Part shown: positions 1 through 10,762 of the stretch, piece by piece
Numbering within the stretch: the stretch's first letter is position 1
Layout: each line of letters begins with the position of its first letter
Origin: Antilocapra americana
Lineage: Eukaryota; Chordata; Mammalia; Artiodactyla; Antilocapridae
Reading direction: 5' to 3'
Length of the DNA: 64,000 nucleotides
Assembly: GCA_007570785.1 (NCBI GenBank)
Contig: ML664174.1
Span: 2,549,504 to 2,613,503, forward strand
Translations under genes and position numbers: made by a program
The notes under the pieces: generated by a model
The model's input: only the letters and a program-made list of their open reading frames with translations
Databases searched by the model: none
Told to the model about the DNA's origin: nothing

Positions 1-202
1 GCAGCTGTGAATATAAAACTAAAACTGATTTTACCTGGTTATTTGTCTGTGTGCCTTCTCATTCAAATACCACAATTCCTGTTCACTGTCCCTGGAACAT
101 TCTTCGCGTCTATGCACGTAGGCTCTGGAGAGACATGAGTCGTGTCCTTCAGGGGCACGGGGGCATTTCCTGCTTTCAGATGCCTGCCTTCTCTTTCTCT
201 TT

Positions 203-612
203 TAAAAAATTACTTTTTATTGGAGTACAGTCACTTTACAAAATGTTGTATTAGTTTCTAAGCGAAGTGAATCACCTGTACATATACATACATCCCCTCT
301 TTTGGGGATTTCCTTTCCATTTAGGTCACCACAGAACACTGAATAGAGCTCCCTGAGCTTCGCGGTCGGTTCTCATTAACTATCTGTTTTATACATAGTA
401 TCAATAGTATATGTATGTCATCCCAATCTCCCAATTCATCCCACTTCTTCTTTCCCTTCTTTGTATTCATAAATTTGTTCTCTATGTCTGTGTGTCTATT
501 TCTGTTTTGCAAATAAGATAACCTACACCTTTTTTCTAAGATCCCACCTATAGCATCAGTACACGACATTTGTTTTTCTGACCTACTTCACTCCGGGTGA
601 CAGTCTCTCCTA
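203..612 (-). mobile_element. LINE-1 3' UTR fragment (artiodactyl L1), antisense
   Basis: Read on the minus strand this matches the 3' end of artiodactyl L1: a TTTTATTGGAGTACAGT-like start on the + strand (complement of the L1 poly(A) region), then the typical 3' UTR wording (acagcaaac-like and tctatgtctg blocks) ending near the 'gacctacttcactc' motif. It lies in the partial DPF3 intron. A second copy of the same region is at 37428-37790. Boundaries are approximate. Confidence 0.7.
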
Positions 613-866
613 CCTTCTTTTTTCCCCTGAGTTAGGGAGACTGTGATTTCATACATGCCAACCTCATGAACAGTCTTCTTTCTGAGAAACTTCTCACACC
701 CCACCCGTTTCTGTTCTCTACCCAGCTGCTGAAATAGCACCCTGAAGCCAAATCTCTGTTGTCTGAAACCCCTGTCCAGAAGCTAGGTCTCTGGACATGG
801 TGGCCAGGGGTTACATTTTCTGTTTCAGCTTGTAGGGAAGAGTGAGGTCCGTTTTGGAAGGTGGTA

Positions 867-1088
867 GGGTTCCCCAGGTGGCGCTAGTGGTAAAGAAGCC
901 ACCTGCCAATGCAGGAGATATAAGAAATGCAGATTTGATCCCTGGGTCAGGAAGATCCCCTAGAGGAGGGCATGGCAACCCACTCCAGTATTCTTGCCTG
1001 GAGAATCCCATGGACAGAGGAGCCTGACCGGCTACAGTCCATGGGGTTGCAAAGAGTTGGACATGACTGAAGTGACTTGCACAGCACA
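867..1088 (+). mobile_element. Bov-tA SINE
   Basis: Full-length tRNA-derived ruminant SINE. It begins with the gggttccccaggtggc block, carries the box-B-like region 'tttgatccctgggtca', then 'ggcaacccactccagtattcttgcctgg', and ends in 'agagttggacatgactga'. It lies within the DPF3 intron and has no gene function of its own. Confidence 0.93.
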
Positions 1089-1589
1089 GGGCTGGATTTA
1101 GAATGTCTCTTCATGCCAAGTTCACCACTGGACCAAGTACACTGGTGGGCAGATTTGTTGAACCCTCCTGATAGAACCAGTGTGGAGGAACACTTAGGAA
1201 GGGCCTTGTTTTTAATGATCTGGCTAAGATGATTCATGTATACCACCCTAGTTTCTAAATCCATTTTGGTAATTGGCATCTTATAAATGTCCTGTTGAAT
1301 CATCTCACCCTGGGGACCTCAGAAGGGATGTTACCCCTTCACTCCACACACATATTTGGTCATGTCTGACTCTTCGACTTCACTCCACTAGGATATTTGA
1401 ATAGCAATGCAGGTATTCCTTGCTTTAAGAAAACTGGAAATATGGAAAACTCAGATTTCCAAGCAAGCACATTAAAGAATGATTGTTAACTTTACAAAAG
1501 AGATAAGGACAGAAATCTTTAAGTAGTGAGTGACCATAAATTGCTTTATTGCTAGTGTGCCTCTATTTTGTGGCACCTTTGAACTGGAA

Positions 1590-1783
1590 GGGCTTCCCTG
1601 ATGGCTCAGCTGGTAAAATATCCACCTGCAATGCAGGAGACCCAGGTTCGATCCCTGGGTTGGGAAGATCCCCTGGAGAAGGGAAAGGCTACCTACTCCA
1701 GTATTCTGGCCTGGAGAATTCCAAGGACAGAGGAGCCTGGCGGGCTACAGGCCATCAGGTCGTAAGGAACTGGACATGACTGA
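1590..1783 (+). mobile_element. Bov-tA SINE (first of a head-to-tail pair)
   Basis: The ggcttccctgatggctcagc start, the 'ccactccagtattc' core and the 'ggacatgactgag' end are all present. It is joined directly, without spacer, to a second copy at 1784. The TTTGAACTGGAAG just before this copy resembles the TTTGGATTGGAAAG after the second copy. The pair may therefore have inserted as one dimeric (BOV-A2-like) unit. Confidence 0.92.
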
Positions 1784-1963
1784 GGGCTTCCCTTATGGCT
1801 CAGCTGGTAAAGAATCCACCTGCAATGTGGGAGACCTGGGTTTAATCCTTGGATTGGGAAGATCCCCTGGAGAAGGGAAAGGCTACCCACTCCAGTATTC
1901 TGGCCTGGAGAATTCCATAGTCCATGGGGTCACAAAGAGTCATACACAACCGAGCGACTATCC
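1784..1963 (+). mobile_element. Bov-tA SINE (second of a head-to-tail pair)
   Basis: It is near identical in layout to the preceding copy. It begins at ggcttcccttatggctcagc, immediately after the first copy's 'gactga' end, and lacks the short 'gacagaggagcctgg' block. It ends near 'gagcgac'. Confidence 0.92.
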
Positions 1964-2406
1964 CTTTGGATTGGAAAGACTATTGCCGACTTACTTCTAA
2001 AGATTTTAGAAATTTGTCCTGACCCAAATAAGGAATTCTAGTAGTCAAACTTAGGGATGGGCTTCTGGTAGTTTTCCTCAAAAAGTTTTGTTTTGTCCAA
2101 CAGTGTGAATTATTCCAGCCATCTCCATGGTAGATAAGAAGTCTTATCCTTGTAGTTTTTTCAAGGAGATGCCTTCTCTAGTTTGTAGAGGCAGGCACAG
2201 ACTTGCAACTGTTCTGGTGGCACAGAAAGCAGAACCTCGTTCTGGGTGTAGCGTTTGCTCCTGCTAATGGCAGCTTGGGTGACTTACCTCTTTGTGTCTC
2301 ACCCTCCCGGGCTGAGAAGTGGCATCATTGCCTTTCCTCTCCCACTTGAGTCTGAGTTCTGAGTGAAGGAGCTGTGTAGGCAGAGCTGCAGCAACTCTGA
2401 AAATGA

Positions 2407-2463
2407 AAAGGTATTAGTCACTCAGTTGTGTCCGACTCTTTGCAACCCCATGGACTGTAGCCT
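2407..2463 (-). mobile_element. Bov-tA SINE 3' fragment, antisense
   Basis: Only the 3' end is present: the + strand reads 'agtcactcagttgtgtccga' followed by 'ctctttgcaaccccatggac', the complement of the SINE tail. The rest of 2464-2999 shows no repeat or gene I recognise. Confidence 0.85.
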
Positions 2464-2999
2464 ACCAAAATCTGATCCTTGCATTTTACCTGGTGTGGAG
2501 GCTGTGTGAGCGTCATTCCCTTTCTCTGGGTTTAAAGTCTTTGTGAGGAGGCTAGTGACCATCTCAAGACAGGAACACAGAGAAAGCCCATGAGAATTTT
2601 TTGGGGGGAGGGTGGACTTCCAACAGGAGTTTCTCAAGCCCACTTGCTACTGTTCACTGGTCCAAAGCTTTTCTAGAAAATGTCTTCAGAGCTCAGCACA
2701 GTGGTCACAGAGGTCTTGGATGGAGTTGGCTTTCAGTAGATACTTGTGGAGTGGGGTCAGCTGCCTGAAGCTTGTACCTCTCACCCCACCACCCAGCCTT
2801 GGGGGCGTCCAGCAGGCTGTGGGGCTCCATCTCACACTCTGGAATGTGCTGACCTTCCTTCCCAGGGAAGGCGGCACTGCTCAGGGTGTTATTATTAGTA
2901 GCTCAGCTTCTGCTCTGTTTTGGCAACATGCCCTCACTCAGGGTCCTTACTGAACAATGACAAACCCATGAATCTTGGCAGTCAACACAGCTGACCGAC

Positions 3000-3960
3000 C
3001 ACCCTCTCCTCCTCTGGGGCACTGTGACCCATACTTTCTGGTCTTACCTCTCTCTGGCCATCCTTCCAGTTTCCTCTGTTGGTTCTTTCTTTTGATCTTC
3101 AAACAGTTCTTTAAAGCTCAGTCCTAGACCTTTTTCTCTCTTCTTCCCTTTTCTTTTCTCTTTTCTTGGATAATTTCATTAATGCTCATGGTTTTAATGA
3201 CTGCCTACTTAGCAAAACTTCCCTGGTGGCTCAGATGATAAAGAATCTGCCTGCAATGCCGGGGACCTGGGTTTGATATCTGAGTTGAGAAGATCCCCTG
3301 GAGAAGGAAATGGCTACCCACTCTAGTATTCTTGCCTGCAGAATCCCATGGACAGAGGAGCCTGGTGGGTTACAGTCAATGGGGTCGCAAAGAGTTGGAC
3401 ATAACTGAGTGATTAACACACCCATTTAGCAAAAACTCCTAAATTTATATGTCTAGTCTGTATTTCTCTTTTGAGCTCTAAACCCCTATATTTGACCTCA
3501 TCCAATTGATGTTTCCACCCCAAATCTCACAGACTTCCCAAATTCAACCTGCTCAAAACAGAGTGCTTCTCTCCTCCATTAGATCCCTCTATGCTTTCCA
3601 TAGTCTTCCTTATCTGTGTAAGTTTCACTGCAGCCTACCTCCTTTCTTAGGTGGGAATCTTGAGACTACTTCTCATCATCTCTCTTTCCCCTACTCTGAA
3701 ACTTCAAATCATGGTCAGGTCCTGCCAATGATTTCTTAATACTTCTCAAATCTTTGCCTTCATCATGCTTGCCTTTCTCCTGCCAGCAGCATCTGTCTTC
3801 AAACTAGTTTCCTGGCAACAGTTCTTACATCTTTATATTCCCTTTGCCTCCACCCCCAATTTTTTCCTTTGACAGCAGCTCTTTCCTTTCTCCCTCCCTC
3901 CCTCCCTCCCTTTCCATCCCAACTTTTTGATGACAATTTTTTGGTGTGTTTTCCTTATTT
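3000..3960 (+). mobile_element. L2 LINE remnant, interrupted by a Bov-tA
   Basis: The stretches 3100-3210 and 3430-3830 read as one degraded L2 copy: the 'ttggataatttcattaatgctcatgg' region, then 'cacagacttcccaaattcaac', then text resembling L2 3' sequence. The SINE at 3218-3425 splits it. The 5' limit is uncertain. The tail 3891-3910 is a short (CTCC)n simple repeat. Confidence 0.6.
3218..3425 (+). mobile_element. Bov-tA SINE with 9-bp target-site duplication
   Basis: Complete SINE inserted in an L2. TTAGCAAAA occurs at 3209-3217 and again at 3426-3434, a clean target-site duplication that fixes the insertion boundaries. Confidence 0.93.
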
Positions 3961-4366
3961 AAAAAGACCTTTTCAACTTTTTATTTTGAAATAATTATAA
4001 CTATATAGAAAGTTATAAAATACATTACTGAGAGGTCCCATGCACCCTCCACTCAGTTTCCCCCAATGGTAATATTTTACATACCCATAGTACTTCTATA
4101 GGTATGTAAGTACACCATGAACCAGGTACACTATGACCATAGTACACCATGTTCCACGGTACACTATGAAACAGGCGGTTGACAGCCATGCAATTACAGA
4201 CCTCCTTATCTGTGTTACTGGTTTTATATTTACACACATGTGTTTGTGCATGTATGAGTATTGTTCTATGCAGTCTTATCACACACAGAACTACCACTGC
4301 AATCAAGGTTCAGAATTGCTTCACCACCCAAAGTTTCCCTCTTGCCAAAGGAATGCTCTTTTCAAT
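3960..4366 (-). mobile_element. Ancient L1M 3' end, antisense
   Basis: The + strand reads 'tttttattttgaaataatta...gagaggtcccatgcaccctc', the complement of the old mammalian L1M 3' region. It is highly diverged and contains the small tandem repeat at 4110-4174. The subfamily is not assigned. Confidence 0.55.
4110..4174. repeat. Short tandem repeat, four units of about 16 bp
   Basis: Four adjacent units begin GTACACCATG or GTACACTATG: 4110-4125, 4126-4141, 4142-4158 and 4159-4174. Units 1 and 3 share 'caccatg' and units 2 and 4 share 'cactatg'. The array may therefore have grown by duplication of a 32-bp pair. Confidence 0.8.
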
Positions 4367-4367
4367 C

Positions 4368-4475
4368 CAAAAGAGGGGATATATGTAAATGTATAGCTGA
4401 TTCACTTGACTGTACAGCAGAAACTAATACAACGCTGTAAAGTAACAATACTCCAATAAAATTTTTTAAAAATGA
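4368..4475 (+). mobile_element. Artiodactyl L1 extreme 3' end, sense
   Basis: 'tatagctgattcacttgac', 'gtacagcagaaactaataca' and 'ctccaataaaat' followed by an A-rich run are the standard last 100 bases of artiodactyl L1, including its AATAAA. Confidence 0.8.
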
Positions 4476-4569
4476 AAAATCTAATAATCTTAGGAAAACA
4501 CACAGAGTAATCTAGTCACTGCCTTGCCCAAAAGGCTTTAATGATTTTAAAGCCCCAAATCCTTAATGA

Positions 4570-5065
4570 GGGGGCACAATATGCCCAGATAACCTGGCTC
4601 TAGCTCCTCTCTGGGTGCTTCTCATCCAACCCCTCTCCTCCTTTGCTTGCTGAGCCTCTGCCTCCTGGCTTTTCCCCTTCCTTTGAATTTGCCAAGTCCC
4701 TCCACTGCTCAGGGCCCTCCCCTTCCATGCAGCATCATCCACACATGGAACCCTCTCCCTCACCCACCCAGCTAACCTCATCTGCCAGGTATCAGCTCCA
4801 AGATCTTTCTCAGGAAAGTTTCCTTGACATCTCAGACTAGATGTGATCCTCCTGTGATTTTTCATTGCCAATTATGACTTTCCTTCATGGCATTTATCAC
4901 ACAGCTGTAGGTAAATAGGCATGTGTGTAGTTTATTAATTTGAATTTTCTCTGACCAGACTAGAGGGATCTGGAGTTGGGGGCATGTGTGGTCTTGCTCA
5001 CCAGTGTATCTTTTCTGTCTGGGACCATGATTGCTCTAGCAGATGTCCAATAAATCCTTGTTCAT
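4570..5065 (+). mobile_element. L2 LINE 3' end, sense
   Basis: The wording is typical of L2: 'catctcagactagatgtgatc', 'gcatttatcacacagctgta' and 'ccaataaatccttgttcatg' at the end. The AATAAA here belongs to the LINE, not to a host gene. Confidence 0.75.
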
Positions 5066-6916
5066 GAACAGTTACTCTAAGCTGGCTGTGTGTGGCTGGG
5101 TATACACTGAAGCTGTGGAACTGGGCAATGACAACCTGCTAATCTAGGTATCTGCTCCATGAATTAATCGTCAAACTTCCTGGGTGTCCTGTCTAAGAAC
5201 GTGGGCATCTATGGCGCAGACCACTCAGAATCTCAAGCTGATGTTTTCTCTCCTATTCCCATCTCAGTACTCTGTGTGAGAGATCTGGATAGGGAACAAC
5301 CCCGGCTAGTGTCCTTAGATATTTGAGATGCTGTCAGGAATATCAGCTGGATGTTCATCCAAGCTTTTAATGTAAGGCTTCTCTCTCCCCTGGGTCACTG
5401 GTATGGCGTACTTTGAGAAAGTGATCAGTTCAGAGCAATGGGGTTTCTACCTTGGATGTCTTCTGAGAAGTCCTAGAAAAGCTTTTAGGCCTCTCCTTTC
5501 CTCAGTGCTCCCACCTTCTGCTGGTGAAGTGTCCCCAGCTCCCCTCAGCACGAGTCCCCACTCTTACTCTCAGAGATAGCTCGGTGTGGTGTGCATTGCT
5601 GGAGCCCCAGATCTGGAAGGTTGGTCTGTTGACTGAAGGGACAGAATTTCCCCCAAAGGACCATGATGGAACCAGCTTTGTGATGATATGGAAAAGGGGA
5701 AATGGGGGCCTCCTGCTGAGTTGTGACTTTGCCAAGGAGTGGTGGTACCATGTGGCTCTTGACTGTCTGTGGGGGACACTGGGTTTAGAATTGCCTCCAA
5801 CTGGAGGCCCACCTATACTCTTCTCCTTTGGAAGCTCACAATCCCTCATGTGATAGAGGCCAAGCAATGCACGATATGGTGGATTTGGCAGAGTTGGGAG
5901 CTCTGGAAGGGTGAACCCCCAGCAACAGGCATACCTGTCCATTCTTTTGTAACAGTGTCCATAATGGCTTCACCCTGAGTGCCCTGCCTTCTGATTCACA
6001 GCCCTGAGTGACCTGGGGACCTTGTCCAAGTTTCCTGACCCTGTCAAACAGAAGGTCAAAGGCTTCACATTCTATGGCTCACAGTTGTTCTCTTGCTGCT
6101 GGCCTCTGTCTTTTGGGTGAGCTGTAACTGAGGGGAGAGCCCAGCCTGCAGGCCAAGCCTCTGGTGTTGGACCGCTGGGGCTGGGTGCTCAAAGGTCGCA
6201 GTAACGTCCCTCCCTGCTCTTGCTACTGGCTTGGCTAATGTGATATTTGGGATGGAGAGAAGAGTTCAGGACAGAACTGGACATCACTGCAGTGATGCTC
6301 TACTTCTCCAGCCTCCGTCCCATTCCTGTGCAGGGTGCAGACTTCTGCTGGTCCCCTGGTCGTGGGCACGGAGGGACACTTTAGGTGGCAGTGCAGAGCC
6401 TTCCAATGCCCCTGAGCCCTGTCCCTGGGAGCCAAACACGCTCTCTCTGGTCTCTTCCCCTGTGACCTGAGGCAGCATGAAAAACTTTGCAGGTCAGAAG
6501 GATTAACTCCAAACAGCCCTCATGTTGCTCTTACCACAACTGATGCTGGGGAGATGATATTGCTGACTCTCATAGCGTCGCCTTGTGCTGTGTGATCTCC
6601 TTTCTCATTCTCTCTGATCACCACTTTCTGTCCTCATCAAAGGACACCTCTGGGGGGAACATGGCTCTTGGGGCAGGAGGACTTGGATGACATCTCTCCT
6701 CAGCAAAGGGTTAATACCCACTGCTCTCTTTGGTCATTGATCTGCTGGAACTGTGGGTGGTGGTGAAGAGGGAAGGTAGGGCCCTATCCAGGACCCCAGT
6801 TTGCTTCTCAACCCATGCTACCCCTCCCTCCTTCCAAATCGGGCATAATGTTGTAGTGTTGAGGGGTGACAGGTTAGGCCCTCTGGCCTTAATGCTGCTG
6901 TTTCTGCTTCCTCCAG
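5066..6916 (+). other. DPF3: DPF3 intron, unique sequence
   Basis: I see no recent repeat, RNA gene or coding exon here. In particular I looked for the preceding DPF3 exon (first zinc-ligand cysteines of PHD1) and did not find it, so the intron extends upstream of the window. The last 20 bases before 6917 form a polypyrimidine tract (tttctgcttcctccag) suited to the acceptor. Confidence 0.6.
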
Positions 6917-7029
6917 GTCACCCCACCTGCCTGCAGTTCACCCTGAACATGACCGAGGCTGTCAAGACCTATAAGTGGCAGTGCATAGAATGCAAGTCCT
7001 GCATCCTCTGTGGGACCTCGGAGAATGAT
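6917..7029 (+). CDS. DPF3: DPF3 (BAF45C) exon: second half of PHD1 and start of PHD2
   Basis: 113-bp internal coding exon. The first two bases complete a Gly codon, followed by 37 codons starting [15 protein letters not shown] and ending CGTSEND. The acceptor is ctccag|GT and the donor is GAT|gtgagt. The His and Cys of HPTC and the pair in WQCIEC are the last four zinc ligands of PHD1. KSCILC gives the first pair of PHD2. The protein is a subunit of the BAF (SWI/SNF) chromatin-remodelling complex; its double PHD finger reads histone H3/H4 tails including acetyl-lysine, and the gene acts in heart and skeletal muscle (established for the family). The residues match DPF3, as I remember it, better than the paralogues DPF1 and DPF2. 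The exon with the first four PHD1 cysteines is outside the window. If the donor were not used, the frame would stay open to a stop at 7195-7197. Confidence 0.97.
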
Positions 7030-7394
7030 GTGAGTGTGGGTTTCCTGCTTGGGAGGGGACATCCAAGGAGCTGGGAATCCTTTGAGGATGGGGAGGAAGG
7101 TGGGATTCTCATCACTGGACTCCTGGGGAAAATATCCATCAGGACCCTTCCCCCCTTGACTTTTGCCTTGAGGACCCTTGGGACCCATGTGCTATAACGA
7201 CCTTGGCTGCTCTTTGTGCCTTTAGAGACAGGTGCAGGAGGTGATGGCTGGAGAATGCCTTGCTGGCCTTCAGCCCTCAAGGAGTCAGGGGTAGACAGTG
7301 GTGCCCATGGCTTACTGTTGGGATGTACTTGGCTTTTTACACCACGTTCTGGAATGTGTCATCTCATTTGGTCTAAATATTAAGTATAATAGAT

Positions 7395-8400
7395 GCAGAA
7401 TTTTTTAAAAAAACCACTTTTTCATGGACAATTTGAAACATATACAAAGACAGAGAAAATAATGAGACTTGTGTACCCCATCACCAGCTTCAACAATGAT
7501 CAGTACATGTCCACTGTTGTATTGTAAATGTTGCCACCTCTTTTGCATGAAATTATACTCCTAGTCATAATATCATTTCACTTGACAATATTCCATACAT
7601 ATCTTAAAAAGATAAAGACTACTTTTTTAAAGATTGTGAATATATTTTTACAAGTTGAAAACATAAGGATTTACTTAACAAAAATAACCAAAATATTAAC
7701 ACGGATTTAAGAAATCAACAATTACGTAATATAATCAAACATCCAGTCAATATTTCTATTGCCTTGATTGTCTTAAACATTACCTTAATTATCTTAAATT
7801 GTTTCTAAATGTATTTATTATGGTTTATTTGAATTGGGATTCAAATAAGGCCCATGCATTGCCAATTAGTTGGTATGTCTTTAAAGTTTCTTTTAATATA
7901 TAGGGTTTCCCTTCATTTTGCTCTTTCCCCCCACCTTGATTTTTTTGTTAAAGAAATCAGTTTGCTTGTTCAACAGAGTTTCCCATGATTTTATTTTACT
8001 GACTGCATACCTATGGTGGTGTTTGACATTTTCTTCTGTCTCTTGTATTTCTTGTACCATGGTGCTTAGAGCTAGAGGCTTGATCAGATCCAGGTTCTCT
8101 TTTTCTCTGCCTCTTCAGTATATAAAAATAGTAAGACTACTTAATAAACAGTGCTGTATACGTTCATCAGGAGGTACATGATACCTGGTATCTCTCTTTT
8201 TGTGAAGGTAGCAACTGTTGCTGATCTTCAAACACTGACTATTTTCTTAAGGATTGCAAATAGTGGTATTCTCAACCCATGATTTCTTCATCTTTGTTTA
8301 ATAGCTGGAGTAATTCTATAAAGAGAAACGTTCCAAGCCTTGTATTTGGTTACCCTCACCTATAGATTATGTAGAAAAATCAGGATAAATATTTGATTCT
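7395..8400 (-). mobile_element. Ancient L1M 3' region, antisense
   Basis: The wording is that of an old LINE 3' region read backwards: 'atatccagtc...', 'caaataaggcccatgcattg', 'gtttcccatgattttatttt', 'gcttgatcagatccaggttc' and 'tcatcaggaggtacatgata'. It is strongly diverged and the subfamily is not assigned. Confidence 0.55.
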
Positions 8401-9114
8401 TTTCCTTCATCAGTTTTCAAAATAAGGGAGTGGATTCAACACCTATTCACTATCAAAACACTCAAGAAAATAGAAATTGCGGGATACTTTCTTAACATGA
8501 TAAATTTTTATATCTTAGAACTAAAGCCATTATCTTGTTTAACAGACAAATGCTAGAGGCATTTGTAAGATCAGGAACCAGGCAAAGATGCCCACTAATG
8601 CTATTACTACTCATTACTCTAGAGATATTAGCTAATGCAACTAGATAAGAGATAACAATAAGTATAAAAATGGTAATAAATTAGAAAGTTTTTCTCTATG
8701 TCATAAACTATAATAGTATATCTGGGAAGCTCTAGAGAATCAACAATAAAGTTAACTCAAACATTAAAGGTAGCAATATATAAAATTATCATACAGAAAT
8801 TAATAGCCCTCATATGCATAAATAATAACCAGTTAGAAGACATTATGGTAGAGAAGTTCCACTTACAATAGAAAAAAAGAGAGAAATATTTAGAAATAAG
8901 CTTAGTTGTAAGTACATAAGACCTAAATAAAGAAAAATTTTAAATGCTTTTGAAAAGACATAGAAATAGATTTGAACAAATGAAGACACGATATGATCTT
9001 GAATAGAATGACTCTAATTGTAAAGATATCAGTTCTTCCTAAATTAATTTATAAATTTGATTTAAACCCAATAAATTCACTGACATGCTTTTTAATGGAA
9101 CTAGACAAGTTAAT

Positions 9115-10362
9115 GCTCAAAATTCTCCAAGCCAGGCTTCAGCAATACATGAACCATGAACTTCCAGATATTCAAGCTGGTTTTAGAAAAGGCAGAGGAG
9201 CCAGAGATCAAATTGCTACCATTCTCTGGATCACTGAAAAAGCAAGAGAGTTCCAGAAAAACATGTATTTCTGCTTTATTGACTATACCAAAGCCTTTGA
9301 CTGTGTGGATCACAATAAACTGTGGAAAATTCTGAAAGAGGTGGGAATGCCAGACCATTTGACCTGTCTCTTGAGAAACCTGTATGCAGGTCAGGAAGCA
9401 ACAGTTAGAACAAGACATGGAACAACAGATTGGTTCCAAATAGGAAAGGAGTATGTTAAGGCTGTATATTGTCACCCTGCTTATTTAACTTATATGCAGA
9501 GTACATCATGAGAAACGCTGGGCTGGAGGAAGCACAAGCTGGAATCAAGATTTCTGGGAGAAATATCAATAACCTCAGATGTGCAGACGATACCACCCTT
9601 ATGGCAGGAAGTGAAGAGGAACTAAAGAGCCTCTTGATGACAGTGAATGAGGAGAGTGAAAAAGTTGGCTTAAAGCTCAACATTCAGAAAACTAAGATCA
9701 TGGCATCTGGTCCCATCACTTCATGGGAAATAGATGGGGAAACAGTGGAAACAGTGAGAGACTTTATTTTTGGGGGCTCCAAAATCACTGCAGATGGTGA
9801 TTGTAGCCATGAAATTAAAAGACACTCACTCCTTGGAAGGAAATTTATGACCAACCTAGATAGCATATTGAAAAGCAGAGACATTATTTTGTCAACAAAG
9901 GTCTGTCTAGTCAAGGCTGTAATTTTTCCAGTAGTCATGTATGGATGTGAGAGTTGGATGGTGAAGAAAGCTGAGTGCCGAAGAACTGATGCTTTTGAAC
10001 TGTGGTGTTGGAGAAGACTCCTGAGAGTCCCTTGGACTGCAAGAAGATCCAACCAGTCCATCCTAAAGGAGATCAGTCCTGGGTGTTCATTGGAAGGACT
10101 GATGCTGAAGCTGAAACTCCAATACTTTGGCCACTTCATGCAAAGAGTTGACTCATTGGAAAAGACCCTAATGCTGGGAAGGATTGGGGGCAGGAGGAGA
10201 AGGGGATGACAGAGGATGAGATGGCTGGATGGCATTACCAACTCGAAGGACATGGGTTTGGGTGGACTCTGGGAGTTGGTGATGGACAGGGAGGCCTGGT
10301 GTGCTGTGATTAATGGGGTTACAAAGAGTCAAACACGACTGAGTGACTGAACTGCACTGAAC
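9115..10362 (+). mobile_element. BovB (RTE) LINE, 5'-truncated, inserted in L1
   Basis: About 1.25 kb of the BovB 3' half. A reverse-transcriptase segment is recognisable in two frames: 'FRKGRGARDQIA' and 'FIDYTKAFDCVDHNKLW' near 9180-9330, then the 'CADDTTLM' catalytic block at 9578-9601. Consensus has YADDT, so the first residue is changed. A frameshift near 9470 separates the two frames. It ends in a short ACTGA-type tail. AACTAGACAAGTTAATGCT at 9099-9117 and AACTAAGACAAGCTGATACT at 10360-10379 look like a decayed target-site duplication. RTE elements encode endonuclease and reverse transcriptase; this copy lacks the endonuclease and cannot move. Confidence 0.95.
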
Positions 10363-10591
10363 TAAGACAAGCTGATACTAAAATTCATATGGGAAAAATG
10401 CAAAATTAGCCAATGAAACACTGAAAGACAACAAATTATGAAGGGAGTCTAGCCCTACCAGGCATTAAAACATACAATAATGCCTCTGAAATTAAAACAG
10501 TATGGATAAAAAAAAATGAGTGGAATGGAATAGAAAACCCACAAATCAACCCAATTACATATGGACATTTAGTGTAAGCTAAAGTTTAATT

Positions 10592-10762
10592 TTCCCGGTG
10601 TCTCACATGGTAAACAATCTGCCTGCAACGTGGGAGATCTATGTTTGATCCTTGGGTTGGGGATACCTGCTGGAGAAGGGAATGGCAACGCACTCAACTT
10701 GGCGAGCTACAGTCCATGGAGTTGCAAAGAGCTGGACACAACTGAGTGGCTAACACTAACAC
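10592..10762 (+). mobile_element. Bov-tA SINE inserted in L1
   Basis: Diverged SINE copy: 'tttcccggtgtctcacatgg', 'gcctgcaacgtgggagatc', 'agctggacacaactgagtgg'. It lacks the 'ccagtattcttgcctgg' block, which is replaced by a short deletion. L1 sequence resumes at about 10768. Confidence 0.88.

Noticed and set aside
867..1088. Functional tRNA gene, because box A/B-like words occur in Bov-tA copies
   Set aside because: The tRNA-like head is part of the SINE and cannot fold as a complete tRNA. The same sequence recurs in all copies.
9469..10209. 246-codon frame on the + strand
   Set aside because: It is the BovB reverse-transcriptase tail (ADDT block and the 'ELWCWRRLLRVPW' region) from a truncated LINE, not a host gene.
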